This document shows positions 51,091 through 60,266 of a stretch of 64,000 nt of DNA, piece by piece. The DNA lies in NCBI RefSeq assembly GCF_029917005.1, contig NZ_CP123967.1:1054001-1118000 (forward strand), written 5' to 3'. A model generated the notes under the pieces. The model did no database searches. It saw nothing but the letters and a program-made list of their open reading frames with translations, and was not told where the DNA came from. A program made the translations under genes and the position numbers. This stretch comes from Tessaracoccus lacteus. GTDB taxonomy: Bacteria; Actinomycetota; Actinomycetes; Propionibacteriales; Propionibacteriaceae. Every line of letters starts with the position of its first letter. Within the stretch, counting starts at the first letter, position 1.

Positions 51091-52435
51091 GGCGTTCCTC
51101 CAGGTCGGCGACGATGCCGGCGTAGGTGTCCTCGTCGAGGCGGTAGCCGGCCCGCATGATCAGCCAGCTCGCCGCCATCAGCGCGGCGGGCAGGGCCAGC
51201 ATCGCGACCTTGAACAGCCCGGCCCCCTCCGCGGTGACGTCGGCGGGGCCGGCCGCTCGGTCGATGCCCGACGCGATCACCGTCGCGCCGACGACGCCCG
51301 AGGCGATCGCGTTGCCGAGCTTGTAGATGAACGGCTGCAGCGAGAACGTGACCGACTCGTTGCGACGACCCAGCTTCCACTCCCCGTACTCGACGCTGTC
51401 CGCGATGAACATCACCAGCAGCAGCTGGATGGCGCCCTGCCCCGTGAACAGCAGCACGCCGGCGACGCCCACGAGCCCGAGCGAAGTGCCCGACAGCCAG
51501 AACACGGCGTAGCCGGCCACGCTCAGCAGCGTGGCGATCAGGTGGATCCGGCCGCGCGTCAGCCGCTTCGACACGACGGGGAACAGCGCCAGCGCCACGA
51601 TCTGGGTCACGCCGAGCACCGCGGCGAAGATGGGGTAGGCGCCCTCGTCGCCGAAGATGTACTTGAAGTAGTAGAGGCCGAACGACGTCGTGATCAGGTA
51701 CCCGGCCATGTAGGCGATCATCGCCAGAGTCACCCACATCAGCTGGTCGTTGCGCCAGATCACCTGGAACAGCTCGCGCAGCGGCGTGGACTGCGGCTCG
51801 GCCGCCACCTGCTCGCGCGCAAACACGAGCGTGAACATCTGGAACACCAGCATGATGACCACCAGCGCGGCGGCCAGCGCGAACCAGGCGGCCTCCGCGG
51901 AGCCCAGCGCCTCAGTCAGCGCGGCCGTGATGGGCACCAGCCCGACGACCACCGAGAACAGCCCGATGTTCGCGCAGATCCGCGCGACGCCCGCGATCTT
52001 CTCCCGCTCTTTCTGGTCCTTCGTCAGGGCGGGCAGCATGGACCAGAACGCGATGTCGTTGATGGTGTAGGCCACCTCGTAGACCAGGTAGATCACCGTG
52101 AACGCGATGACATAGCCCCAGCCGTCGGCGCCGAAGTCGAAGAACATCAGCAGCGTCGCGACGGCCCAGGCCAGCGCGCCCCAGAAGATCCACGGCCGGA
52201 ACTTCCCCCAGCGCGTGTGCGTGTTGTCGACGATGACGCCCATCACGGGGTCGTTGACCGCGTCGAAGACGCGCATGACCACCAGGATCGTCGTGATGAC
52301 GCCCAGCTGGGCGCCCGAGATGTCCAGCACGTCGGTGAGGTAGAACATCAGGTACAGCGACACGAGCGCGGCGACCATGTCGCGCCCGAGCGTGCCCAGT
52401 CCGAAGCCCCAGCGGCTGCCCGCTGCGTTGCGCAT
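51077..52435 (-). CDS. Glycoside-pentoside-hexuronide (GPH) family symporter
   Basis: A 452-residue major facilitator-type transporter with about twelve helices. The GFGLGTLGRDMVAALVSLYL start and the DPVMGVIVDNTHTRWGKFRPW segment (near 60-80) are diagnostic of GPH cation:sugar symporters such as MelB. It is the upstream partner of the GH13 glucosidase. Met at 52435 is favoured over the Met eight codons earlier because the conserved N-terminus begins there. Confidence 0.9.
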   Translation of the reverse strand: MRNAAGSRWGFGLGTLGRDMVAALVSLYLMFYLTDVLDISGAQLGVITTILVVMRVFDAVNDPVMGVIVDNTHTRWGKFRPWIFWGALAWAVATLLMFFDFGADGWGYVIAFTVIYLVYEVAYTINDIAFWSMLPALTKDQKEREKIAGVARICANIGLFSVVVGLVPITAALTEALGSAEAAWFALAAALVVIMLVFQMFTLVFAREQVAAEPQSTPLRELFQVIWRNDQLMWVTLAMIAYMAGYLITTSFGLYYFKYIFGDEGAYPIFAAVLGVTQIVALALFPVVSKRLTRGRIHLIATLLSVAGYAVFWLSGTSLGLVGVAGVLLFTGQGAIQLLLVMFIADSVEYGEWKLGRRNESVTFSLQPFIYKLGNAIASGVVGATVIASGIDRAAGPADVTAEGAGLFKVAMLALPAALMAASWLIMRAGYRLDEDTYAGIVADLEERHATR

Positions 52436-52464
52436 GGGCGTCACTCTAGCCAGCATCACGAGGC

Positions 52465-53259
52465 TCAGGGGCGGGCGAACTCCAGGACGTCGACGTCGAG
52501 GGTGGTCGTGATGGCCGAGGCCGCGTCGTCGTGCGCGTGGAAGGCGTTCGGCCCCATGCCGACGAGGTCGGCGGCCTCCTGCGCGGTCAGGTCCATCGAG
52601 CGCGTGACCCGCTCGTCGCCCAGGTGTGTCCAGCCGTCGTCGCCGAGCGAGGCGACGAGGGAGTCGGCCTTGTCATCGGCCACCTCGAGCAACCGGTCGC
52701 GCTCCCGCAGCTCCGCGAGGTGCCCGGCGCGGGGGACGACGACGACCAGCCGGCCGCCCGGGGCGAGGATGCGGGCGAAGTCGGCCGCGTTGCGCGGGGC
52801 GAAGACGCACAGGACCAGGTCGACGGCCCCGTCCTGCACGGGCAGCCCTACCCAGGTGTCCGCGACGACCGCGTCCATCCGTGGGTGGGCTCTGGCGCAG
52901 CGCTTCGCGGCGGCGACGGACACGTCGGTCGCCAGTCCCTCCGCGGCGGGGGACGCGTCGAGCGCGCGGGCCAGGTACCAGCCGGTGCCGGCGCCCACCT
53001 CGACGATCCGTCGGGCACCGCCCACCCGGGCCGCGACCGCGTCGGCGACGGGCAGGTATCGACCCGTCGCGAGGAACCGGGCGCGGGCCTCGAGCATGGT
53101 GGGGGAGTCTGCGTTGGCCGGGGCGGCGCGGCCGAGCAGGTTCACGTAACCCTGCCGGGCAACGTCGTAGCTGTGGCCCTCGGCGCAGCGCAGCGAGCGG
53201 TCGACGCGACCCAGCGGCAGCGAGCAGTGCGGGCAGCGGGTCCAGTCGAGGCCGCTCAC
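52465..53259 (-). CDS. RlmA-like 23S rRNA guanine methyltransferase
   Basis: The 264-residue protein begins with the RlmA zinc module: CPHC (near 9-12), then CAEGHSYDVARQGYVNLL, followed by a SAM-binding domain with VEVGAGTGWYLA (motif I, near 91) and LVLCVFAPRN (motif IV). RlmA(I) methylates G745 and RlmA(II) G748 of 23S rRNA, the latter affecting tylosin response; which class this is cannot be fixed by eye. GTG start overlaps the end of the SURF1 gene by four bases. Confidence 0.85.
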   Translation of the reverse strand: MSGLDWTRCPHCSLPLGRVDRSLRCAEGHSYDVARQGYVNLLGRAAPANADSPTMLEARARFLATGRYLPVADAVAARVGGARRIVEVGAGTGWYLARALDASPAAEGLATDVSVAAAKRCARAHPRMDAVVADTWVGLPVQDGAVDLVLCVFAPRNAADFARILAPGGRLVVVVPRAGHLAELRERDRLLEVADDKADSLVASLGDDGWTHLGDERVTRSMDLTAQEAADLVGMGPNAFHAHDDAASAITTTLDVDVLEFARP

Positions 53260-54062
53260 GACCCGCCGACCCGGCCGCTCGCGTCGACCGCGTCGGGGGT
53301 GTCCACCGGCGACTCGGGGGAGCCGGCGGCCTCGGCGGCCTTCCGCTTTGCCTTCTTCCGGTCGCGGATGTCGGCGCGGATCAGCACGACGAGCCCCCCG
53401 ACGGCGATCGCCGCGAACGAGAACCACTGCAGCGCGTAGCTGAAGTGCGACCCCTCCGTCAGCTCCGGCGTGCCGAGCGGCGTCAGGCCGCCCGTGTCGG
53501 CCGGGTCGGACTCGATGAGGATCACGTAGCCGTTGACCAGGTCCATGCCCAGCGCCTCGCCCAGCGAGTCGGAGTTGATGAGCCGCACCTGGTCCCCGTG
53601 CGGGGTCTGCGCGTTCTCGTCGCCGTACTCGTTGCGGTGCACGTAGCCCGTGATGGTGACCTCGCCCGTCATGACCGGCGGCATCTCACCGTCGGGCTGA
53701 CCCGACTCGCGGGGCAGGAATCCGCGGTCGATGAGCAGGTGGTCGCCCTCCACGGTCGTCAGCACGCCGACAACCTCGGTGCCGTACGCGTTGTCGAGCG
53801 TGCGGTAGCGCACCTGGAACTGCTCAGGCTCGAACGTCCCCGTTGCGGTCACCTTGAACCACTGGTCGCCCTCCTCGATCGTCTTGTTCATGACGTCCGA
53901 GTAGTGCTGCACCTCGTCGTTCTCGTGCGCCACGACCGCCGAGTTGCGCTCCCGGCGCTGCTCCAGCCGGTCCAGCTGCCAGCGGCCGAGCATGATGAAG
54001 GCCGTCACGAGCACCACGACCAGCACCCCCATGCCGATCCAGCGCAGTACCTGTCGTCTCAC
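53256..54062 (-). CDS. SURF1 family cytochrome oxidase assembly protein
   Basis: SURF1 proteins help insert heme A into the aa3 oxidase. The 268-residue protein has a first transmembrane helix at about 8-28 followed by LGRWQLDRLEQRRERN (the family motif), an extracytoplasmic beta domain with LLIDRGFLPRE near 130, and a second helix near 215-237 preceded by HFSYALQWFSFA. A basic, disordered tail follows. It sits in an operon with the DUF3099 and RlmA-like genes. Confidence 0.93.
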   Translation of the reverse strand: MRRQVLRWIGMGVLVVVLVTAFIMLGRWQLDRLEQRRERNSAVVAHENDEVQHYSDVMNKTIEEGDQWFKVTATGTFEPEQFQVRYRTLDNAYGTEVVGVLTTVEGDHLLIDRGFLPRESGQPDGEMPPVMTGEVTITGYVHRNEYGDENAQTPHGDQVRLINSDSLGEALGMDLVNGYVILIESDPADTGGLTPLGTPELTEGSHFSYALQWFSFAAIAVGGLVVLIRADIRDRKKAKRKAAEAAGSPESPVDTPDAVDASGRVGGS

Positions 54063-54388
54063 GGGTGGTCAGTCTCCTCGTTCTCGACGGTGCCCCTCAC
54101 CACGGGGCCGGGGGCGATGGCGGGCCTGGGCGACGTGTCCCCGGCGTCGTCGACCGTCGCCGGTGTGTGGTGGTCGGCGTTGTTGGCGAGCAGCACGCCG
54201 ACGGCCGGCAGCACCGCCGCGCCGATCAGGCACGCCACCTTCCACCAGCCGGGCACGAACAGGAACGCGATGAAGCAGGCGGTGCGGAGCCCCATCGTGA
54301 TCAGGTAGCGGCGCTGCCGCTCCTCCACGTCGAGGCTGGCGCCCTTCCGCGCGCTCGTGATGAGCGTCGCGTCGCTGCTCCTGGACAT
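54059..54388 (-). CDS. DUF3099 family membrane protein
   Basis: The 109-residue actinobacterial protein has ITSARKGASLDVEERQRRYL at its start and two hydrophobic helices (about 30-47 and 50-68), then a polar tail. Function unknown; it typically neighbours SURF1 and the fabG-inhA genes in actinobacteria, as here. It overlaps the SURF1 gene by four bases. Confidence 0.85.
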   Translation of the reverse strand: MSRSSDATLITSARKGASLDVEERQRRYLITMGLRTACFIAFLFVPGWWKVACLIGAAVLPAVGVLLANNADHHTPATVDDAGDTSPRPAIAPGPVVRGTVENEETDHP

Positions 54389-54478
54389 GGCCGCCAGCTT
54401 AGCCGCGCGGGCCCCCGCGGGCGTCGCCCGTGAGTCCGTCCAGGGGTGAACCCCCGCCCTGCGGTAAGTTGCTGCCTT

Positions 54479-55192
54479 GTGACAGATCAAGCACGAGTAG
54501 TCCTGGTGACCGGCGGCTCGAAGGGCATCGGCCGGGCCATCGCCGAGGCGTTCCGCGACGCCGGGTACCGCGTCGCCGCCACCTACCGCTCCGGAGGGGT
54601 CCCCGACGGGGTCCTGCCCGTGGTGTGCGACATCACCGACCAGGCCCAGGTCGACGCGGCCTTCGAGCAGGTCGAGGCCGAGCTCGGCCCCGTCGAGATC
54701 CTCATCGCCAACGCGGGCGTCACGAAGGACACCCTCCTGATGCGCATGTCGGACGACGACTGGGACACCGTCATCGACACCAACCTCACCGGCACCTTTC
54801 GCGTCGTCCGTCGCGCGTCCCGCGCCATGATGCGCGCCCGCTTCGGCCGCATCGTGCTCGTCTCCTCGGTCGTGGCGCTGCTCGGCTCACCCGGCCAGGT
54901 CAACTACTCCTCCTCCAAGGCCGCGCTGGTGGGCATGGCCCGCAGCGTGACGCGCGAGATCGGCACGCGCGGCGTGACGTGCAACGTCGTCGCGCCCGGC
55001 TTCATCGACACCGACATGACCGCGGTCCTCGGCGATGACGTCATCGCCGACTATAAGAAGCGGATCCCCGCGGGCCGCCTCGGCAGCGTCGACGACGTCG
55101 CCTCCACCGCGCTCTTCCTTGCCAGCGACCAGGCTGGCTACATCTCCGGAGCCGTGCTGCCCGTCGACGGCGGCCTCGGCATGGGTCACTGA
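54479..55192 (+). CDS. fabG: 3-oxoacyl-ACP reductase, FabG/MabA type
   Basis: FabG reduces 3-oxoacyl chains with NADPH in fatty acid elongation. The 237-residue short-chain dehydrogenase has TGGSKGIG (near 13-20), NAG (near 79), catalytic Ser in VSSVVAL and Y-x3-K in YSSSKAAL near 143-150. GTG start at 54479; TAAGTT at 54465-54470 would give leaderless transcription. The pairing with an InhA-type reductase copies the mabA-inhA operon of mycobacteria. Confidence 0.94.
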   Translation: MTDQARVVLVTGGSKGIGRAIAEAFRDAGYRVAATYRSGGVPDGVLPVVCDITDQAQVDAAFEQVEAELGPVEILIANAGVTKDTLLMRMSDDDWDTVIDTNLTGTFRVVRRASRAMMRARFGRIVLVSSVVALLGSPGQVNYSSSKAALVGMARSVTREIGTRGVTCNVVAPGFIDTDMTAVLGDDVIADYKKRIPAGRLGSVDDVASTALFLASDQAGYISGAVLPVDGGLGMGH

Positions 55193-55205
55193 AAGGCAAC
55201 TGAAC

Positions 55206-55979
55206 ATGGGTCTGCTTGAGGGCAAGAACATCCTGGTGACGGGCGTCACCATGCGCACGTCCATCGCGTACGCCGTCGTCGAGATCGCGCAGCGGGAGGG
55301 CGCCAACGTCGTGGTGTCCGCCGCCGGCCGCGCCGTCGCCCCCGCCACGCGGGCGCTGTCGAAGCTGGAGACCGTCCCGCCGATCATCGAGCTCGACATC
55401 ACCGACCCCGAGCACCTCGCCGCGCTGCCGGCGAAGCTCGAGGAACACCTCACCGGCGGCCTCGACGGCATCGTGCACTCCATCGCCTACGCCGACCCGG
55501 AGAAGGCGCTGGGCGGCGCGTTCCTGACGACCGACTGGGACAGTGTCGGCAACGCGCTGCACATCTCGGCGTACTCGCTGCAGTCGCTCACCATGGCCGC
55601 GAAGCCCGTGCTGAACACCGGCGCGAGCGTCGTCGGCCTGACGTTCGACGCGCGCGTCTCCTGGCCGGCCTACGACTGGATGGGCGTCGCCAAGGCCGCG
55701 CTCGAGTCCACATCTCGCTACCTCGCCCGCTACCTCGGACCCGACGGCATCCGCTGCAACCTGGTCGCGGCCGGCCCCGTCGACACGGTCGCGAAGAAGG
55801 CGATCCCCGGAGCCGCGTCGTTCAACGACATCTGGGCCGAGCGCGCGCCGCTATCGTGGGACTCCTCGGACGCGGTCCCGTCGGCCAAGGCCGTCGTCGC
55901 GCTGCTCAGCGACTGGTTCCCCGCCACCACCGGCGAGATGGTCCACGTCGACGGCGGGCTGCACTCCACAGGCGCCTGA
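55206..55979 (+). CDS. fabI: Enoyl-ACP reductase, InhA/FabI type
   Basis: This enzyme completes each elongation round by reducing the trans-2-enoyl-ACP with NADH. The 257-residue protein starts MGLLEGKNILVTGVTMRTSI, has the SIAYADPEKALGG segment, and the divergent SDR active site Y-x6-K in YDWMGVAKAAL (near 152-158), which matches mycobacterial InhA more than enterobacterial FabI. It would be the target of diazaborine- or isoniazid-type inhibitors; sensitivity cannot be judged here. It starts 13 bases after fabG. Confidence 0.95.
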   Translation: MGLLEGKNILVTGVTMRTSIAYAVVEIAQREGANVVVSAAGRAVAPATRALSKLETVPPIIELDITDPEHLAALPAKLEEHLTGGLDGIVHSIAYADPEKALGGAFLTTDWDSVGNALHISAYSLQSLTMAAKPVLNTGASVVGLTFDARVSWPAYDWMGVAKAALESTSRYLARYLGPDGIRCNLVAAGPVDTVAKKAIPGAASFNDIWAERAPLSWDSSDAVPSAKAVVALLSDWFPATTGEMVHVDGGLHSTGA

Positions 55980-56014
55980 CCCACGGGCGGGGCGAACCCT
56001 AGTAGGTTGGTCGC

Positions 56015-56800
56015 ATGGCATCGGTGGCAGAACTCGCGGGGGTTACGGTCAGGCGAGGGGACGCCGTCCTGTTGGACAGCATCTCCCTCATCGTCGACGA
56101 GGGCGAGAGGTGGGTCGTGATCGGCCCCAACGGCGCCGGCAAGACCACCCTGCTGCAGCTGCTGTCGGCGCAGATGTACCCGAGCGACGGCGTCGTGGGG
56201 CTGCTGGGTGAGGTCGTCGGGGCCGTCGACATCTTCGAGCTGCGCCCGCGAATCGGGCTGACGTCCTCGGCGCTGGCGCACCGCATCCCCGACCACGAGA
56301 CCGTCCGTGACGTGGTGCTCTCGGCCGCCTACGCCATCGTGGGGCGCTGGCGTGAGGAGTATGACGAGTACGACGTCGCCCGCGCGGACGAGCTGCTCGC
56401 CTCGCTGCGCGTCGACCACCTCGCCGACCGCACGTTCGGCACGCTGAGCGAGGGTGAACGCAAGCGCGTGCAGATCGCCCGCTCTCTGATGACCGACCCC
56501 GAGCTCCTGCTGCTCGACGAGCCCGCCGGGGGCCTCGACCTGGCCGGCCGCGAGGCTCTCGTGCAGACCCTGTCCGACCTGTGCCTCGACCCCGACTCCC
56601 CGGCGACGGTGCTCGTGACGCACCACGTCGAGGAGATCCCCGACGGCATCACGCACTGCCTGCTGCTGGACCACGGCCGCGTCGTCGCGGAGGGCCCGAT
56701 CGAGCAGACGCTGACCGCGGCCAACCTGTCGGCGGCCTTCGGGCTGCCGCTCGAGGTCGGCCACGTCGACGGCAGATGGAGCGCCCGGGGAGTCGGATGA
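56015..56800 (+). CDS. ABC transporter ATP-binding protein
   Basis: The 261-residue ATPase has Walker A GPNGAGKTT (near 40-48), a Q-loop region, the atypical signature LSEGERKR (near 146, with E where G is usual) and Walker B LLLLDEPAGGLDLA, then THHVEEIP. No permease gene adjoins it; the nfeD and SPFH genes follow in the same operon (four-base overlap with nfeD). It may pair with a permease elsewhere or act on its own. Confidence 0.85.
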   Translation: MASVAELAGVTVRRGDAVLLDSISLIVDEGERWVVIGPNGAGKTTLLQLLSAQMYPSDGVVGLLGEVVGAVDIFELRPRIGLTSSALAHRIPDHETVRDVVLSAAYAIVGRWREEYDEYDVARADELLASLRVDHLADRTFGTLSEGERKRVQIARSLMTDPELLLLDEPAGGLDLAGREALVQTLSDLCLDPDSPATVLVTHHVEEIPDGITHCLLLDHGRVVAEGPIEQTLTAANLSAAFGLPLEVGHVDGRWSARGVG

Positions 56801-57273
56801 GCGAGTTCTTCGACTGGATCTCCAGCCACCTGTGGGCCGGGTGGGGGATCCTCGCGCTCCTGCTCGCCGCGGCCGAGCTGCTCACGCTCGACCTGACGCT
56901 GCTGATGCTCGCCTCCGGCGCGCTGATGGGGGGCGTCACGGCCCTGATCTTCCCGTCGATGGTGTGGCTGCAGGCCCTCGTCGCGCTCGCCACCGCCGTC
57001 GCCACCCTGTTCCTGCTGCGCCCGACCCTGCTCGAGCGCGTGCGCCGGGCGCCCGGCTACCGCTCCAGCCTCGACAACCTGATCGGCTCCCAGACGACCA
57101 ACACCGTGCCCATCACGGGCAGCAGCGGGGAGGTCACGATCCAGGGTGAGACGTGGCCCGCGCGGTCCTACGATCCGTCCATGACCATCGAAGCGGGCGA
57201 GAGCATCGAGGTGTTGGGCCTCGACGGCATCGTGCTGCTCGTCTACCCCACAAACCGCCCGCTCGGAAGGTAG
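56797..57273 (+). CDS. NfeD family membrane protein
   Basis: A 158-residue short-form NfeD: two or three hydrophobic helices (about 15-85) and a C-terminal OB-fold domain (about 100-157; GSQTTNTVPITGSSGEVTIQ). NfeD proteins work with the SPFH/stomatin-like protein encoded next to them, organising membrane microdomains. The ATG overlaps the ABC gene stop; six bases separate it from the SPFH gene. Confidence 0.9.
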   Translation: MSEFFDWISSHLWAGWGILALLLAAAELLTLDLTLLMLASGALMGGVTALIFPSMVWLQALVALATAVATLFLLRPTLLERVRRAPGYRSSLDNLIGSQTTNTVPITGSSGEVTIQGETWPARSYDPSMTIEAGESIEVLGLDGIVLLVYPTNRPLGR

Positions 57274-57279
57274 TCCGCC

Positions 57280-58476
57280 ATGCCCGACATGAGTGTCTTC
57301 GTCTTCATCGCGCTTGCGATCCTCGTCGTGCTGCTGCTGATGGCGACGCTGAAGATCATCCGGCAGCAGCAGGTGGCGATCGTCGAGCGGCTCGGCAAGT
57401 TCCGCAAGGCCCTCGAGCCGGGGCCGCACCTCGTCGTCCCGTTCTTCGACCAGATCCGCTACACCCTCGACATGCGCGAGCAGGTCGTCCCGTTCCCGCC
57501 GCAGGGCGTGATCACCGAGGACAACCTGATGGTGTCGATCGACTCGGTCATCTACTTCCAGATTGTCGACCCGGTGCGGGCCGCCTACGAGGCGCAGAAC
57601 TATCGGGCGGCCATCGAGCAGCTCACCATGACGACGCTGCGCAACATCATCGGCGGCATGGACCTCGAGGCCGCGCTGACCTCCCGCGAGGAGATCAACC
57701 AGCGCCTGCGCGCGGTGCTCGACGACGCGACAGGCAAGTGGGGCATCAAGGTCAACCGCGTGGAGCTCCGCGCGATCGAGCCGCCGCCCACCATCCGCGA
57801 CGCCATGGAGAAGGGTGCCCGCGCCGAGCGCGACAAGCGCGCCCAGATCCTGCTGGCCGAGGGCCAGCGCCAGTCGCAGATCCTCGCCGCGGGCGGCGAC
57901 CGCGAGGCCGCCATCCTGCGTGCCCAGGGCGACCGCGAGGCACAGGTGCTCCGCGCGCAGGCCGACCGGCAGGCGCAGATGCTGCGCGCCGAGGGCGAGG
58001 CGCAGGCCATCACCGCGGTGTTCGAGGCCATCCACGCCGGGCAGCCCGACCAGGCGCTGCTGGCCTACCAGTACATGCAGATGATGCCGAAGCTGGCAGC
58101 CGGCGACGCGAACAAGGTGTGGATCGTCCCGAGCGAGCTGAACGACGCGCTCAAGGGGCTCGGCCAGGTCTCCGGCGAGCGGGACGTCCGCGAGTACGTC
58201 TCGAGGGCGGCGTCGCAGTTCACGGCCCCCGAGCGGGTCGACGTGCAGGCCGAGATCGAGGAGCAGGCCCGCCGCGACCGCGAGCTCTCGAACAAGACCG
58301 TGGAGAAGGCCATCTCCGAGGCGCAGTCCCTCGACGCGCCCCGCGCCAAGCGGACCCTCGGCGGCAACACCCCGCACCCGCACGGGACCCCGGCGATCGG
58401 GGACGCCGTCGACCCCGCACCGTCGGGCGAGGCGCAGGACGATCAGCCTCCCGCCGGGCCCGACTTCCAGGCCTAG
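57280..58476 (+). CDS. SPFH/band 7 (stomatin-like) protein
   Basis: The 398-residue protein has one N-terminal membrane helix (about 5-25), a band 7 domain (about 28-190; VAIVERLGKFRKALEPGPHL, then YFQIVDPVRAAYEAQNY) and a long Ala/Glu/Arg/Gln coiled coil (about 180-250) with GDREAQVLRAQADRQAQMLR-like heptads, for oligomerisation. The tail after 320 is Pro-rich and disordered. Partner of NfeD. Its stop overlaps the convergent BASS gene by four bases. Confidence 0.93.
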   Translation: MPDMSVFVFIALAILVVLLLMATLKIIRQQQVAIVERLGKFRKALEPGPHLVVPFFDQIRYTLDMREQVVPFPPQGVITEDNLMVSIDSVIYFQIVDPVRAAYEAQNYRAAIEQLTMTTLRNIIGGMDLEAALTSREEINQRLRAVLDDATGKWGIKVNRVELRAIEPPPTIRDAMEKGARAERDKRAQILLAEGQRQSQILAAGGDREAAILRAQGDREAQVLRAQADRQAQMLRAEGEAQAITAVFEAIHAGQPDQALLAYQYMQMMPKLAAGDANKVWIVPSELNDALKGLGQVSGERDVREYVSRAASQFTAPERVDVQAEIEEQARRDRELSNKTVEKAISEAQSLDAPRAKRTLGGNTPHPHGTPAIGDAVDPAPSGEAQDDQPPAGPDFQA

Positions 58477-59435
58477 CCCGCGGCCGTTTCCCGACGCAGG
58501 CGGCCGGCCAGGAAGCTGCTGACCAAGAGCTGGAGCTGGTGGTAGAGCATCAGCGGGATCACGATCACGCTGACCGCGCTGGCGGAGAACAGCACGCTCG
58601 CCATCGGGACGCCCGTCGCCAGCGACTTCTTGGTGCCGCAGAACATCACGGCGATCCGGTTGGCCCGGTCGAAGCCGAGCCATCCGCCCACGTGCCAGGT
58701 GAACCAGAACATGAAGGCCAGCACCGCCGCGACGATCACGACGATCAGCACGAGGTCCGTCCAGGCCACCTGGCGCCACACGCCCGAGACCCGCAGGTGC
58801 GAGAAGGCGCCGTAGACGATCAGGAAGATGACGGCCTGGTCCAGCAGCTTCAGCCGCGACCGGTGCCGCTCCATGAACGACGCCGTCACGAACCGGGACG
58901 CCTGCCCCAGCACGAAGGGCAGCAGCAGCTTCACGACGACGTCGAGCAGCTGGTCGAACCCGATCGCGCCGCCGCTGGAGGCGGGGATGAATAGCATCGC
59001 CAGCAGCGGCGTGACGATCACGCCGAGCACGTTCGACGCCGTCGCCGCCACCATCGCGGAGGCGATGTTGCCGCCCGCCAGCGACGTGAACGTCACGCTC
59101 GACTGCACGGTCGAGGGCACGAGGCACAGGAAGACCAGCCCGATGCGCATCGGCTCGGACAGCACGGCGTCGGGGATGGCGAGGATCGGCAGCGCGATGA
59201 CGGGGAAGACGACGAACGTGCAGCCCAGGATGGCCAGGTGCAGCTTCCAGTTCCGCACCCCCGCGAGCGCCTCCGCGCCGGACAGGCGGGCGCCGTAGCC
59301 GAAGAACAGGACGAAGATGCCGACGTTCGTCACGACCTCCAGCACGTCGGCGGCGGTGCCGCTCACCGGCAGCACCAGTGCGAGCGCCAGGGTGCCGAGG
59401 ATGATGACCAGGATTGGGTCCGGCTTGAACTTCAC
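58473..59435 (-). CDS. Bile acid:sodium symporter (BASS) family transporter
   Basis: The 320-residue membrane protein has about ten helices and family motifs VFLCLVPSTVQSSVTFTSLA (the helix-4 crossover region) and CGTKKSLATGVPMA (the helix-9 region). This belongs to the SBF-like (PF13593) branch, which contains bacterial transporters of unsettled substrate. It is convergent with the SPFH gene and divergent from the TrmH-type gene. Confidence 0.87.
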   Translation of the reverse strand: MKFKPDPILVIILGTLALALVLPVSGTAADVLEVVTNVGIFVLFFGYGARLSGAEALAGVRNWKLHLAILGCTFVVFPVIALPILAIPDAVLSEPMRIGLVFLCLVPSTVQSSVTFTSLAGGNIASAMVAATASNVLGVIVTPLLAMLFIPASSGGAIGFDQLLDVVVKLLLPFVLGQASRFVTASFMERHRSRLKLLDQAVIFLIVYGAFSHLRVSGVWRQVAWTDLVLIVVIVAAVLAFMFWFTWHVGGWLGFDRANRIAVMFCGTKKSLATGVPMASVLFSASAVSVIVIPLMLYHQLQLLVSSFLAGRLRRETAAG

Positions 59436-59485
59436 CGGCTCAGGCTAGCGGCATGCCATCCTCCCCATCGGGGTAGCCTCGTCGG

Positions 59486-60259
59486 GTGCAGATCGACATC
59501 ACGGACGCATCCGACCCCCGACTGGTCGACTTCGTCGGCCTGCGCGACGCGCAGCTGCGCCGGGGCGAGGAGCGCTTCATCGCCGAGGGGCTCAAGATCA
59601 TCGAGCGCGCGTTCGCGGCCGGCTGCCGCCCGCGCTCGCTGCTGCTGCAGCCCCGCTGGCTGGCCGACCTCGAGCCCCTGCTGGAGCGGTTCCCGGACGT
59701 GCCCGTCTACGTCGCCACGGAGAAGCTGATCGAGAAGGTCAGCGGGTTCCACGTGCACCGCGGCGCGCTCGGGTCGTTCGACCGTCCGGCCGAGGCCGAC
59801 TGGGGCCAGCTGCTCAGGGCCCGTCGCCTCATCGTGTGCGAGGAGGTCGTCGACCACGCCAACACCGGCGCCATCATCCGCGTCGCCGCGGGCCTCGGGT
59901 GGGACGGCGTGCTCGTCTCGGCCGGGGGAGCGGACCCGCTCTACCGCCGAGCGATCAAATCGTCGATGGGGGCCTCGCTGGAGCTGCCCTGGCGGCGCCT
60001 CGACGGCGACGCCGACCTCGCCCGACTGAAGGAGGCCGGCTTCCGGCTGGTCGCCTCGACGCTGTCTCCGCGCGCCGTCCCTCTGGGGGACTACCAGGCG
60101 CCGGAGAAGCTGGCGCTGCTGCTCGGCACCGAGGGCAGCGGGCTGAGCGACGCGTGGCTCGAGGCAGCCGACGACCACGTCACCATCCCGATGACGGAAC
60201 TGGTCGACTCGCTGAACGTTGCCACCGCCGCGTCGATCTTCGCCTACGCGCTGCGCTGA
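59486..60259 (+). CDS. TrmH/SpoU family RNA methyltransferase
   Basis: A 257-residue 2'-O-ribose methyltransferase. Motif 1 NTGAIIRVAAGLGWDGVL (near 128-145), motif 2 LLLGTEGSGLSDAW (near 210-223) and motif 3 VDSLNVATAASIFAYAL at the C-terminus form the trefoil-knot SAM site. An N-terminal domain (1-110) resembles the substrate-binding domain of 23S rRNA methyltransferases. The RNA position modified is unknown. It ends at the start of the repeat region. Confidence 0.9.
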   Translation: MQIDITDASDPRLVDFVGLRDAQLRRGEERFIAEGLKIIERAFAAGCRPRSLLLQPRWLADLEPLLERFPDVPVYVATEKLIEKVSGFHVHRGALGSFDRPAEADWGQLLRARRLIVCEEVVDHANTGAIIRVAAGLGWDGVLVSAGGADPLYRRAIKSSMGASLELPWRRLDGDADLARLKEAGFRLVASTLSPRAVPLGDYQAPEKLALLLGTEGSGLSDAWLEAADDHVTIPMTELVDSLNVATAASIFAYALR

Positions 60260-60266
60260 CGGGCCC

